This document shows positions 15,217 through 24,845 of a stretch of DNA of 64,000 bases, in pieces; the stretch's first letter is position 1, and each line of letters begins with the position of its first letter. The DNA lies in NCBI RefSeq assembly GCF_000684975.1, contig NZ_BAXZ01000002.1:124001-188000 (forward strand). The letters run 5' to 3'. This DNA comes from Paraburkholderia acidipaludis NBRC 101816. Lineage in GTDB: Bacteria > Pseudomonadota > Gammaproteobacteria > Burkholderiales > Burkholderiaceae. The notes beneath the pieces are model-generated. The model saw nothing but the letters and a program-made list of their open reading frames with translations, was not told the origin of the DNA and made no database searches. Both the position numbers and the translations under genes were made by a program.

Positions 15217-16230
15217 TTACTTGCGCCGTCCGCCCTGCAGTGCGTCCGGATTGGCGACGCTCGACGTGTCGCCGGCATCGAACGCGAGGATGTTGCGGAA
15301 CGCCGCGCTGAAGTACAGCTCGTAGCTTTCGCGTTCCACATAGCCGATGTGCGGCGTGCAGATCACGTTTTCCATGCGCAGCAGGCTGTAACCCTGCAGG
15401 ATCGGCTCGCTTTCGAACACGTCGATCGCCACCATGCCCGGCCGGTTGTGCGAGAGGGCGCCGAGCAGCGCATTCTCTTCCAGCAGCTCCGCACGGCTCG
15501 TATTGACGAGCAACGCCGTGGGCTTCATGCGCAGAAGGTCTTCCTGCTTCACGATGCCGCGCGTGTCGTCGTGCAGGCGCAGGTGCAGCGAGAGCACATC
15601 GCTTTCCTCGAACAGCGCTTCGCGGCTCGCCGCGGCCTCGTAGCCGTCCGCGCGCGCCGCTTCGAGCGAATGCTCGCGGCCCCAGATGATCACGCGCATC
15701 CCGAACGCCTTGCCGTAGCCCGCCACGAGCCGGCCGATCTTGCCGTAGCCCCAGATGCCGAGCGTCTGTCCACGCAGCACCTGGCCGAGCCCGAAGTTCG
15801 GCGGCATGGCCGAGGTTTTCAGGCCGGACTGCTGCCACGCACCCTGCTTCAGGTTCGCGACGTACTGCGGGATGCGCCGCTGCGCGGCCATGACGAGCGC
15901 CCAGGTGAGTTCGGCGGGCGCGAAGGGCGAGCCCGAACCTTCGAGCACCGCGATGCCGCGCTCGCTGCAGGCCTCGATATCGACGTGCGGTCCGGCGCGG
16001 CCCGTCTGGCTGATCATGCGCAGATGCGGGAGCTTGTCGAGTAGTTGCGAGCTGATGCGCGTGCGCTCGCGGATCAGCGCGAGGGCTTCGACTTCGGAGA
16101 GGCGGCTGGCAAGCTGCCCGAGTCCACGCACGGTGTTGTTGAAAACCTTGACCTCGTGGTCGGCGAGCAGTTGAAAACAGTCGAGCTTGCGGACGGCGTC
16201 CTGGTAGTCGTCAAGGATGGCAATTTTCAT
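15217..16230 (-). CDS. D-2-hydroxyacid dehydrogenase family protein
   Basis: The 337-residue protein has the NAD-binding Rossmann motif GIWGYGKIG near residue 157 and the catalytic residues of the family: Arg in NTSRAELL (about 246), Glu in FESEP (about 275) and His in CTPHIGY (about 293). Length is typical. It resembles phosphoglycerate-dehydrogenase-like enzymes of unknown substrate. It converges on the patatin-like gene with only 17 bp between the stops and no clear terminator. Confidence 0.85.
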   Translation of the reverse strand: MKIAILDDYQDAVRKLDCFQLLADHEVKVFNNTVRGLGQLASRLSEVEALALIRERTRISSQLLDKLPHLRMISQTGRAGPHVDIEACSERGIAVLEGSGSPFAPAELTWALVMAAQRRIPQYVANLKQGAWQQSGLKTSAMPPNFGLGQVLRGQTLGIWGYGKIGRLVAGYGKAFGMRVIIWGREHSLEAARADGYEAAASREALFEESDVLSLHLRLHDDTRGIVKQEDLLRMKPTALLVNTSRAELLEENALLGALSHNRPGMVAIDVFESEPILQGYSLLRMENVICTPHIGYVERESYELYFSAAFRNILAFDAGDTSSVANPDALQGGRRK

Positions 16231-16643
16231 GGCACGGATTGGTGATCTGCCGCACCGTTATTGGCGCGGCTCGTGTTCATCTGGTGGTTTTCCCACTATG
16301 CAGCACGCGCAGGGCTGGTATGAATAGCTAAAGCTTTTTGCGTGCGGAGCGCTTCGCGTTATCCCCAATCGTTGCGGGTACCACGGTTGCTCTTGCATGT
16401 GATGTATCTGGCGCGGGTCTCGCCGCGAATTTGCAACTTTTAACAGCTTGTCGGGTTGCGATGCAAGCCGCTTTACAGACGGTTTCGAACCCCTGCTGAA
16501 AGGGCCTTGACGACCTGCCCAACTGCGCGAACTGAACAGGATGCTGATTGCCGTCAAGCATTCGCTTCGCAGCGGTTGCGCCTCTCGCTTGCAGCGTCGA
16601 AAAGGGCCGAATCCTTTTTACAGCCCTGAATGGAGAACGCTCG
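16231..16643. other. 413-bp divergent intergenic region before pckG
   Basis: The gap separates two divergent genes and holds no convincing coding frame, repeat or RNA. It must contain promoters for both neighbours, but no pair of boxes is clear enough to assign. Confidence 0.5.
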
Positions 16644-18500
16644 ATGAATCATCCCGACTTCCAGGCCCAGGCCGCAGCGCATGTGCCTGCCTGGGTGCGC
16701 CACCGAAAACTGATCGAGTGGGTACAGAAGGTTGCCGCGCATACGCAGCCGGAGCATATCGTCTGGTGCGACGGTTCGCAGGAGGAGTATGACCGCCTGT
16801 GTCAGCAGATGGTCGAAGCCGGCACCCTGCGCAAGCTCAATCCCGCGAAGCGGCCGAATTCGTATCTCGCATGCTCCGATCCTTCGGACGTCGCGCGCGT
16901 GGAGGACCGCACCTTCATCTGCGCCGAGCGCAAGGAGGACGTCGGGCCGACCAACAACTGGATCGCACCCGCCGAAATGCGCGCGACGCTCGACGGCCTC
17001 TTCGCGGGCGCGATGCGTGGCCGCACGATGTACGTCGTGCCGTTCTCGATGGGACCGCTAGGCTCGCCCATCGCGCATATCGGCGTGGAACTGTCCGATA
17101 GTCCCTACGTGGCCGTCAATATGCGGATCATGACGCGCATGGGTCGGGCGGTCTACGACGTGCTCGGTGAGGACGGTGCGTTCGTGCCGTGCGTGCACTC
17201 GGTGGGCGCGCCGCTCGCCGCGGGCCAAAAGGACGTGCCGTGGCCCTGCAACGACACGAAGTACATCGTGCATTTCCCCGAAACGCGCGAAATCTGGAGC
17301 TATGGCTCCGGCTACGGCGGCAACGCGCTGCTCGGCAAGAAGTGCTTCGCGCTGCGCATCGCTTCGACGATGGGCCGCGCCGAAGGCTGGCTTGCCGAGC
17401 ACATGCTGATACTGGGCGTGCGTTCGCCCGAGGGCCGCAAGTATCACGTCGCGGCAGCGTTCCCGTCGGCGTGCGGGAAGACCAATTTCGCCATGCTGAT
17501 TCCGCCGCCCAGCATGAACGGCTGGGAAATCACGACGATCGGCGACGACATTGCCTGGATCAAGCCCGGCGCCGACGGCCGCCTCTACGCGATCAACCCG
17601 GAGGCGGGCTACTTCGGCGTGGCCCCGGGTACGAGCGAGAAGACCAACTACAACGCCATGGCGACGCTCAAGGAGAACGTGATCTTCACGAACGTCGCGC
17701 TGACAGACGACGGCGATGTCTGGTGGGAAGGCATGACCGACACCCCGCCCGCGCACCTGATCGACTGGCAGGGCAAGGACTGGACGCCCGAGATCGCGAA
17801 GGAGACCGGCCGCAAGGCCGCGCATCCGAACGCGCGCTTCACGGCGCCGGCCTCGCAATGCCCGTCGATCGACGCGCAATGGGAAGATCCGAAGGGCGTG
17901 GCGATCGACGCGTTCCTGTTCGGCGGCCGCCGCTCGACCACGGTGCCGCTCGTGACCGAGGCGCGCGACTGGACCGAAGGCGTGTACATGGCGGCGACCA
18001 TGGGTTCGGAAACCACGGCCGCCGCCGCCGGCCAGCAGGGCGTGGTGCGTCGCGATCCGTTCGCCATGCTGCCGTTCTGCGGCTACAACATGGCCGGGTA
18101 TTTCGAGCACTGGCTGAACGTGGGCGCGAAGCTCACGCAACTCGGCGCGACGCTGCCGCGCATTTTCTGCGTGAACTGGTTCCGCAAGGGGCCGGATGGC
18201 AAGTTCGTATGGCCGGGTTTCGGCGAGAACATGCGCGTGCTGGAGTGGATGGTGCGGCGCATCGAGGGCGAAGCGCAGGGCGACACGAACGCGTTCGGGG
18301 TTTCGCCGCGTTACGACGATCTGAATTGGCATGGCCTCGATTTCACGCCGGCGCAGTTCGACCAGGTGATCTCGGTCGATGGCGAGGCGTGGAGGGCCGA
18401 ACTGGTGCTGCACGCCGAGCTGTTCGAAAAGCTCGCGCACGGATTGCCGCAGGCGCTACGTCAGACGCGCGAGAAGCTGGAAGAGCGCCTGGGGGCTTGA
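16644..18500 (+). CDS. pckG: Phosphoenolpyruvate carboxykinase (GTP)
   Basis: The 618-residue enzyme converts oxaloacetate and GTP to phosphoenolpyruvate, CO2 and GDP, the entry step of gluconeogenesis. It has the GTP-type P-loop AFPSACGKTNFAM near residue 275, the metal-binding GDDIAW near residue 301, and RRSTTVPLVTEA near residue 428. The length matches GTP-dependent enzymes rather than the shorter ATP form. The ATG at 16644 has TGGAG about 9 bp upstream; a longer frame to 16548 has no supporting signal. Confidence 0.95.
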   Translation: MNHPDFQAQAAAHVPAWVRHRKLIEWVQKVAAHTQPEHIVWCDGSQEEYDRLCQQMVEAGTLRKLNPAKRPNSYLACSDPSDVARVEDRTFICAERKEDVGPTNNWIAPAEMRATLDGLFAGAMRGRTMYVVPFSMGPLGSPIAHIGVELSDSPYVAVNMRIMTRMGRAVYDVLGEDGAFVPCVHSVGAPLAAGQKDVPWPCNDTKYIVHFPETREIWSYGSGYGGNALLGKKCFALRIASTMGRAEGWLAEHMLILGVRSPEGRKYHVAAAFPSACGKTNFAMLIPPPSMNGWEITTIGDDIAWIKPGADGRLYAINPEAGYFGVAPGTSEKTNYNAMATLKENVIFTNVALTDDGDVWWEGMTDTPPAHLIDWQGKDWTPEIAKETGRKAAHPNARFTAPASQCPSIDAQWEDPKGVAIDAFLFGGRRSTTVPLVTEARDWTEGVYMAATMGSETTAAAAGQQGVVRRDPFAMLPFCGYNMAGYFEHWLNVGAKLTQLGATLPRIFCVNWFRKGPDGKFVWPGFGENMRVLEWMVRRIEGEAQGDTNAFGVSPRYDDLNWHGLDFTPAQFDQVISVDGEAWRAELVLHAELFEKLAHGLPQALRQTREKLEERLGA

Positions 18501-18527
18501 ATTGTCTAAATGTGAGTGCTTACTAAC

Positions 18528-18553
18528 AAAGGTCGCCCTCGGGCGGCCTTTTT
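18528..18553 (+). terminator. Intrinsic terminator of pckG
   Basis: AAGGTCGCCC pairs with GGGCGGCCTT (one wobble) across a short TC loop, followed by five T. It begins 28 bp after the pckG stop codon. Confidence 0.8.
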
Positions 18554-18628
18554 CATTGCTGCATCTGCGCATGGCGCGACAGGCTGGCTATTCGCTTGTT
18601 GTCGCGCTTTTTTGCTGCAACGCGCAAA

Positions 18629-18651
18629 ATTGTTTCTTGTCAGGAAACAAT
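18629..18651. promoter_or_regulatory. Dyad upstream of the LysR gene, possible operator
   Basis: ATTGTTTC and GAAACAAT are perfect inverted repeats around TTGTCAG. The dyad is about 160 bp before the LysR start codon, in AT-rich DNA, and includes a T-N11-A arrangement common to LysR-type boxes. The site is a guess from symmetry and location. Confidence 0.35.
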
Positions 18652-18809
18652 GAACGCGTGGTTAATTCGTTGAGTAACACAATTAAAGAAAATCTCAATA
18701 AAACGTGGGAATCGTAGGCAACTTCTGCAGGAAATCCCTGGTCGTAGGAGAATTCGCGGTCCGCTGAGCTGTGTTTCAGCGAACCGTAATACAAGGCAGG
18801 AGTTGTCTC

Positions 18810-19907
18810 ATGGATCATTTGCAGTCGATGCGAGTATTCGTCAAGGTGGCCGACCTCGGCAGTTTTGCCCGGGCCGCCGCCGCGATGGATATCTCCAACG
18901 CGGTTGCGACGCGTCACGTTGCCGACCTGGAAGGCCGGCTCGGCACCCGTCTGCTCAACCGCACGACCCGCAGCCTCTCGCTGACCGAATCCGGTCAGGT
19001 GTATCTGGAACGCGCCCGCCAGATTCTCGACGAACTCGAAGACGTCGAGCAGATGGTGGTTGCGCGCAATCACGAGCCCGTCGGCACGTTGCGCATCGTC
19101 GCGCCCGTCGTGTTCGGGCTCCATAATCTCGCCCCGGTTCTGCAGACCTATACGCAGCGTTTTCCGCAGGTCGTGCCGGACGTGACGCTCGTCGACCGTC
19201 AGGTCGATCTCGTCGAGGAGGGTTTCGATCTCGGCGTGGTCACGGCGCGCCAGATGCGCAGCGCGAGCATCGTCACGCGGCGCCTCACGACGGGCTGCAT
19301 GACGGTGTGCGCGACGCCCGCCTACCTCGAAAAGCACGGCACACCCACGCGTCCCGAGCAGATGATGGAGCATCCGTGCCTGTCGCTGCCCTCGGAGTTT
19401 TGGGGCGACGAGCGTGTCTTCACGGGCCCGGACGGCGAAATCCGCGTGCGCCCGACCAACGTGATCGTCGCGAACAACACGGAAATGCTGCGCCAGTTCG
19501 CGCTGCTCGGAATGGGCATTGCGATCCTGCCGAGCTACCTGATTGGCCGGGACATGGCGCGCGGGCGGCTCGTGCGCCTGCTCGGCGAATACCGGCTGCC
19601 TCAGGTGGAGATCAACATTGCGTATCCGAGCCGCCGCCATCTGCCGGCGAAGGTGCGCACGTTTATCGACCACCTCGTCGAGCATTTCAGCCAGACACCG
19701 AACGGCCAACTCGGCGAACAGTGGGTGAAGGACGGCCTTGCCCGCCCGGTGCCCGCTACCGAACGCCATGCGTCGCAGCATGCTGTTGCGCAGGAAGCGT
19801 TCGATGAAGCCGAGGCCGAAGAGGCGCTGCTGGACGGCGAGCGCACACCGAAGGCAGCTCGCGCTTCCGCGCCGCGTACCCGAACTTCGGCGATGTCTCC
19901 GCTATAA
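18810..19907 (+). CDS. LysR-family transcriptional regulator
   Basis: The N-terminal winged helix (residues 1-60: MRVFVKVADLGSFARAA, with the recognition segment SNAVATRHVADLEGRLG) and LNRTTRSLSLTESG are classic LysR marks of the CrgA/DmlR-like group. A periplasmic-binding-protein-like effector domain follows (about 90-295). The ATG at 18810 has GGAG 8 bp upstream. At 365 residues it is about 60 longer than usual, owing to an Ala/Glu-rich C-terminal tail of low complexity. It converges on topB. Its target genes are not evident. Confidence 0.9.
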   Translation: MDHLQSMRVFVKVADLGSFARAAAAMDISNAVATRHVADLEGRLGTRLLNRTTRSLSLTESGQVYLERARQILDELEDVEQMVVARNHEPVGTLRIVAPVVFGLHNLAPVLQTYTQRFPQVVPDVTLVDRQVDLVEEGFDLGVVTARQMRSASIVTRRLTTGCMTVCATPAYLEKHGTPTRPEQMMEHPCLSLPSEFWGDERVFTGPDGEIRVRPTNVIVANNTEMLRQFALLGMGIAILPSYLIGRDMARGRLVRLLGEYRLPQVEINIAYPSRRHLPAKVRTFIDHLVEHFSQTPNGQLGEQWVKDGLARPVPATERHASQHAVAQEAFDEAEAEEALLDGERTPKAARASAPRTRTSAMSPL

Positions 19908-19936
19908 AGGGAATACTTCGCTTTAAAGGCGATAAA

Positions 19937-19967
19937 AAAGGCGCGGCCCGTCATGGGTCGCGCCTTT
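19937..19967. terminator. Bidirectional terminator between lysR and topB
   Basis: AAAAGGCGCG and CGCGCCTTTT form a perfect stem around GCCCGTCATGGGT, which can extend it. It has A-rich and T-rich flanks, so it can stop transcription from both converging genes. Confidence 0.8.
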
Positions 19968-20054
19968 TGTCGCTTTTTGCCGTCTTTTGCCGCCTTTTGC
20001 ATCAATGCGGCGAGCGCCCGCCTGGACGGCAAGGCGTAGCGCGCACTCTCAACT

Positions 20055-22688
20055 TTACGAGCCGGTCTTTCTGGCCGGGGTCTTGCGGGCGGCGGTTTTG
20101 CGCGCCGCCGTCTTGCGGGCGGGCGGCTTGGCGTTTTCCTCGGCTTCGTCGTTGGCGGCTTCCGGCGCCTCTGCGGAGGCCGACGCAGCGGTCTTGCGCG
20201 CCGCGCCCTTTGCCGCCGTCTTCGCCCCCGGCTCCTTCTTCTCGAATTCGAAGCCGATCTTGCCGTCGCTCTGCTTGACGAGGAACGCCTTGAAGTTGCG
20301 TCCCGTGCGCGACGACTTGAAGTTCGTCAGCAGGTCCGTGCGGCCTTCCTCGAGCAGCTTCGCCATCTGCTCGCGCGCGATCTCCTGCTGGAGGATCACC
20401 TTGCCCGAACGGAAGTCGCAGGTTTTCGGATTGGCTACCGAATGCTCGCAGACGTAGCTCATGCCGTGCTCGAATACGCGGCCGCCGCACTTCGGGCAGG
20501 CGCCCACGGCTTCCTGCGCCGAAAAGTCCGGCGCTTCGCCGTCTTCGCCGCCCTGATCCTGGCCGAAATCGAATTCGAGCTTGTAGTTCTTCGTTTCGTC
20601 GTCGAACGAGAGTTTGAGGATGGCCGAGAACGGACGACCCATCTTGCTGCGGAAGCCCGACAGCGGTCCAATCGTCTTGTTCTGCAACAGCTCTTCGACC
20701 TCGGGAATCTCGAACTGGCGGCCACCCGGGATCTTGGAAATCGAAAACTCGCACTTCGTGCATGCGAAGCGGCGGTAATTCTCCTTCACCTGACCACCGC
20801 AGTTCGGACACGGCGTTTCCAGCGTCGCATAGTCGCCCGGAATGGTGTCGGAGTCGTACTCCTTCGCGCGCTTCACGATGGTCTGCGTCATGCGGGCGAT
20901 TTCCTGCATGAACGCATCGCGCGGAAGCTTGCCGCGTTCCATCTGCGAAAGCTTGTACTCCCATTCGCCGGTCAGTTCCGGCGCGGTGAGTTCTTCCACG
21001 CCGAGGCCGCGCAGCAGCGTCATCAGCTGGAACGCCTTGGCGGTCGGGATCAGGTCGCGGCCTTCGCGCACGAGATACTTTTCGCCGAGCAGCCCTTCGA
21101 TGATCGCGGCGCGCGTGGCCGGCGTGCCAAGACCCTTCGCGGCCATCGCCTCGCGCAGCTCTTCGTCGTCGACGAGCTTGCCGGCGCCTTCCATGGCCGA
21201 GAGCAGCGTGGCTTCGTTGTAGCGCGCGGGCGGCTTGGTGACGAGCTGGTGCGCCGCGATCTTGTCGGTTTTAACCTTCTCGTTCTTCTGCACGGGTACG
21301 AGGTTGGCATCGTCGCCACCCGCGTCGCGGCCGTACACCTGCAGCCAGCCCGGTTCGACCAGCACCTTGCCCTCGGTCTTGAAGTGATGACCCGCGACTT
21401 CGGTAATGCGCGTCGTGACGCGGTATTCGGCCGCCGGGAAGAATACGGCGAGGAAGCGCTTCACGACGAGGTCGTAGAGCTTCTGCTCCGGCTCGGAGAG
21501 CGACTTCGGTGCCTGCAGCGTCGGGATGATGGCGAAGTGATCGCTGATCTTCGAGTTGTCGAAGATGCGCTTGTTCGGCTTCACCCAGCCCTTGTCGAGC
21601 ACCTGCTTTGCGTGCGGCAGGTAATTGTTGCTCTCCTTGAGCATCTCGAGCGTGTGCTTGACCGTGTCCATATAGTCTTCGGGCAGCGCGCGCGCGTCGG
21701 TACGCGGGTAGGTGAGCACCTTGTGCTTTTCGTACAGCGCCTGGGCGAGGCCGAGCGTGTTCTTGGCCGAGAAGCCGAAGCGGCCGTTGGCTTCGCGCTG
21801 CAGGCTCGTCAGGTCGAAGAGCGCGGGCGAAAGCTGCGTGGACGGCTTGGATTCCTCGGTAACGGTGCCTTCGCGGCCGTGGCAGGCCGCCACGATGGTT
21901 TCAGCGGCCGGGAGGCTCCAGAGGCGCGAGTCGCGCTTTTCCGGATCGAATTCGTCTTTCTTGAATTTCGGGTCGTACCAGCGGCCTTCGTAGAAGCCGC
22001 CCGCGCAGACGAACTCGGCGCGCACTTCCCAGTAGTCGCGCGGGACGAAACGGCGGATTTTCTCCTCACGTTCGACGACGATCGACAGCGTTGGCGTCTG
22101 AACGCGCCCTACGGTGGTCAGGAAGAAGCCGCCGCCCTTGCTGTTGAACGCGGTCATCGCGCGCGTGCCGTTGATGCCCACGAGCCAGTCGGCTTCGGAG
22201 CGGCAGCGTGCGGCGTCGGCGAGCGGCAGCATGTCGTCGTCGCTGCGCAGATTCGCGAAGCCGTCGCGGATTGCGGCGGGCGTCATCGACTGCAGCCACA
22301 GGCGCTGGACCGGCTGTTTGGCCTTCGCGTGCTGCGCGATCAGGCGGAAGATCAGTTCGCCCTCGCGCCCCGCGTCGCATGCGTTGATGAGGCGTTCGAC
22401 ATCCTTGCGCTTCATCAGCTTCGTGAGCACCTTGAGCCGCGACTCGCTCTTGGCGATCGGGTTCAGGTCGAAATGGGGCGGGATAACGGGCAGATGCGCG
22501 AAGCTCCATTTGCCTCGCTTGACCTCGTATTCTTCGGGCGCGGCGATTTCCAGCAGATGGCCGACCGCCGACGAAAGGACGTAGTCGTCGCTTTCGTAGT
22601 ACTCGTCATGCTTGGTAAACCCGCCCAGCGCGCGCGCGATGTCGTTCGCGACGGACGGCTTCTCGGCGATGATCAGAGCTTTGGACAT
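20055..22688 (-). CDS. topB: DNA topoisomerase III
   Basis: The 877-residue type IA topoisomerase opens with the Toprim motif IIAEKPSVA and has DAGREGE near residue 106 and the active-site Tyr in LTYPRTDARALPEDY near residue 330. Two Cys clusters follow the core (CPNCGG...CTKCEF near 625 and CPKCGG near 715). The last 50 residues are Ala/Lys/Pro-rich with the unit ARKT repeated four times, resembling the basic tail of histone-like proteins. It should relax negative supercoils and decatenate DNA during replication and recombination. The gene is chromosomal in context, not part of the mobile element. Confidence 0.93.
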   Translation of the reverse strand: MSKALIIAEKPSVANDIARALGGFTKHDEYYESDDYVLSSAVGHLLEIAAPEEYEVKRGKWSFAHLPVIPPHFDLNPIAKSESRLKVLTKLMKRKDVERLINACDAGREGELIFRLIAQHAKAKQPVQRLWLQSMTPAAIRDGFANLRSDDDMLPLADAARCRSEADWLVGINGTRAMTAFNSKGGGFFLTTVGRVQTPTLSIVVEREEKIRRFVPRDYWEVRAEFVCAGGFYEGRWYDPKFKKDEFDPEKRDSRLWSLPAAETIVAACHGREGTVTEESKPSTQLSPALFDLTSLQREANGRFGFSAKNTLGLAQALYEKHKVLTYPRTDARALPEDYMDTVKHTLEMLKESNNYLPHAKQVLDKGWVKPNKRIFDNSKISDHFAIIPTLQAPKSLSEPEQKLYDLVVKRFLAVFFPAAEYRVTTRITEVAGHHFKTEGKVLVEPGWLQVYGRDAGGDDANLVPVQKNEKVKTDKIAAHQLVTKPPARYNEATLLSAMEGAGKLVDDEELREAMAAKGLGTPATRAAIIEGLLGEKYLVREGRDLIPTAKAFQLMTLLRGLGVEELTAPELTGEWEYKLSQMERGKLPRDAFMQEIARMTQTIVKRAKEYDSDTIPGDYATLETPCPNCGGQVKENYRRFACTKCEFSISKIPGGRQFEIPEVEELLQNKTIGPLSGFRSKMGRPFSAILKLSFDDETKNYKLEFDFGQDQGGEDGEAPDFSAQEAVGACPKCGGRVFEHGMSYVCEHSVANPKTCDFRSGKVILQQEIAREQMAKLLEEGRTDLLTNFKSSRTGRNFKAFLVKQSDGKIGFEFEKKEPGAKTAAKGAARKTAASASAEAPEAANDEAEENAKPPARKTAARKTAARKTPARKTGS

Positions 22689-22916
22689 GACTGGTGTAAG
22701 TGGGTAATCCGGGTTGGCGGCTGTTCTCGACCGCTTTATAGCACAAGGCGCGCCGGCGGCGATTTTCGTTTCTGCTGCTCATCTGGCCCTCGCGGCGCGC
22801 GGCGCCCAATCATAAGGGCGCCGCAAGCCGGCCTGCAAGCACGGGTCCCGCTGGGGTTGGATGATCGGCTCGGGGCTGCTGTTTATGTTGCGTTACTGGA
22901 ACAAGCGCCGCTGCGC

Positions 22917-23294
22917 CTACGCCTCGGCAAGCGTCGGGCGGAGCTTGGGCGCATCCTTTACGCCCGGCAGCGCGCTCAGGTCGGCCAGCATCCGCTCGAC
23001 CACGGCGCCATGCGGCAATACCGTGCCAAAAAAGCGGGTGGCGGCCCCGTCTTCGATCAGGATGGTCGGGAAGTTCTCCACGTCGAGATCGTCGAAACGG
23101 TCGGCATGGGTCTCGATGTCGATCCAGGCGAAGCACATGTCCGGATGCGCGTCGGCGATGCGGTCGAATGTAGCCCGATAGTCACGGCACGTGCCGCACC
23201 ACTGCGCGCACAGGCACGCCACGAACAGCGTGTCGTGATCGGCTAAGCGGCCGGCAATCCGGTCGCCGTCGGTGTCGAGGTCTAGCGCGGGCAT
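22917..23294 (-). CDS. Thioredoxin-family protein
   Basis: The 125-residue protein has a thioredoxin fold with active site AQWCGTCRDY near residue 32 (Cys-Gly-Thr-Cys) and the cis-proline loop NFPTILIE near residue 75. There is no signal peptide, so it should act in the cytoplasm. AAGGAAC lies just before the ATG. It sits 63 bp upstream-facing of dprA's end on the same strand; no operon partner explains its substrate. Confidence 0.85.
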   Translation of the reverse strand: MPALDLDTDGDRIAGRLADHDTLFVACLCAQWCGTCRDYRATFDRIADAHPDMCFAWIDIETHADRFDDLDVENFPTILIEDGAATRFFGTVLPHGAVVERMLADLSALPGVKDAPKLRPTLAEA

Positions 23295-23357
23295 GGTCGT
23301 TCCTTGCTTACTCTTATATAGAGGCGTTGCATTTGGCGCGAATGTAACACGCCGGCA

Positions 23358-24590
23358 CTAGCGAGGTGTCGCTCTCACGAACCACCCGCCGGGCAGGGCG
23401 TTGAGGTAGCCGGCCAGCTCCAGGCGCAGCAGAACGGCCTGCAGCGCCGCTTCGGCCATGTCGGTGCGCTGCGCCAGGATTTCAAGCGTGGCCGGCGCGT
23501 GGCCGAGGGCATCGAGCAGCCGCGTGGCTTCGGGGCCGAGGTTCGCGGGCCGTTCGGTTTCGCGTGGCGCCGACGGAGCCTCGGCAACCGCGACCGGCGC
23601 CGGGGCACTCACCGGTAAAGCCAACCGATGTGGCGCATCTGGGCCGTTGCGGGCGGCGGGTTTTGGACGCGCGGCGGGTCGAAACACCGGATGCGATGCA
23701 CCGAGCGACTCAAGCACCTCCTCCGGTGTCTCGACGAGCTGAGCGCCTTGCTTGATCAACCGATGGCAGCCGCGGGTGAGCGGCGCGTGTATCGATCCCG
23801 GCAGCGCAAAGACGTCGCGCCCCATTTCGTTGGCGAGCCGGGCGGTGATGAGCGAGCCCGAGCGCATGGCGGCCTCCACGACCAGAACGCCCTCGACTAG
23901 CGCTGCGATCACGCGGTTGCGCTGCGGAAAGTTCGCGGAGCGCGCGGGCGTGCCGAGCGGCCATTCGGAGACGATCGCGCCGTGCTCGGCAATTCGCGCG
24001 GCGAGCGCGCGGTGCGCGGTTGGATACACGAGGTCGATTCCGGTGCCGACGACCGCCACGGTTGCGCCGGATTCGTCGAGTGCACCCCGATGCGCCGCGC
24101 CGTCTACGCCGAGTGCCAGCCCGGACACGACCGCGAGGCCCGCGGCGGCGAATGCGCGCCCGAAGCGCGCGGCGTCTTCGAGTGCTGGCGGCGTGGCGCT
24201 GCGGCTGCCGACCACGGCAATGCCGCGCTCATGCAGCAGCGAGACGCGGCCTTGAACGTAGAGGAGCGGCGGCGGATCGGGCGTGCTGAAGAGCCGCGGC
24301 GGGTAGGCCGGGTCAGCGAGCGTGAGCAGCGTGTTGCCGGACGCGGCACACCATGCCTCCAGCGCGTCGAGTTGGGCGGCAAAATCTGGCGCTGCGGGCG
24401 CAAGCGCTGCGCGTGCCGCCTCGGCGCCGGCCGCGGCGGCGAGGGCGGCGAATGGCTGCGCAAGCACGTTTTGCGGCAATCCGAAGGCGCCGAGCAGCAC
24501 GCGCAGCGCTGCCGGTTTCAGGCCGCGCGCTGTAGCGAGGCGCAGCCAGGCGGCCCGTTCGTCCGCGGTGGCCGGCAAGGTGGCGAGCAT
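23358..24590 (-). CDS. dprA: DNA processing protein DprA
   Basis: The 410-residue protein binds single-stranded DNA entering the cell and loads RecA during natural transformation. It has an N-terminal SAM-like region, the Rossmann-like core with VVGSRSATP near residue 135 and SGLALGVDGAAH near residue 165, FPQRNRVIAAL near residue 225, and a C-terminal winged-helix domain after an Ala/Pro-rich linker. The ATG at 24590 has GGAG 8 bp upstream; the frame continues to 24842 across the def promoter region and is not used. It is divergent from def. Confidence 0.9.
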   Translation of the reverse strand: MLATLPATADERAAWLRLATARGLKPAALRVLLGAFGLPQNVLAQPFAALAAAAGAEAARAALAPAAPDFAAQLDALEAWCAASGNTLLTLADPAYPPRLFSTPDPPPLLYVQGRVSLLHERGIAVVGSRSATPPALEDAARFGRAFAAAGLAVVSGLALGVDGAAHRGALDESGATVAVVGTGIDLVYPTAHRALAARIAEHGAIVSEWPLGTPARSANFPQRNRVIAALVEGVLVVEAAMRSGSLITARLANEMGRDVFALPGSIHAPLTRGCHRLIKQGAQLVETPEEVLESLGASHPVFRPAARPKPAARNGPDAPHRLALPVSAPAPVAVAEAPSAPRETERPANLGPEATRLLDALGHAPATLEILAQRTDMAEAALQAVLLRLELAGYLNALPGGWFVRATPR

Positions 24591-24845
24591 GACAGGAACT
24601 CCAGCGTCGGGCGCATTGCAACCCGTCGTGATAAAATTTTCACCATCCGAAATACAGAGCGGCGCCTCCCCAGGCGTTGCGTAGACATTGGCAGTCGGCA
24701 CAGGGCCGGCGGGGCGGGCGGCGCGTTGAATCCGGCCGTATCGTCCGACTATCGTCGCTATCCTGCGGCAGTCCGACAAGCCGGCCGAACGGCTAATCTG
24801 CGCAATGCCCACGGCTCCCGGCGCCCCGAGAAACTCCGTCAAATC

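Noticed and set aside
13934..16044. Very long plus-strand frames overlapping the thioesterase, patatin and dehydrogenase genes
   Set aside because: They are GC-rich shadow frames, Arg/Ala-rich, without ribosome binding sites, and contradict well-supported genes.
24616..24637. Promoter for def with TTGCAA and TAAAAT
   Set aside because: The boxes are only 10 bp apart, too close for a sigma70 promoter.
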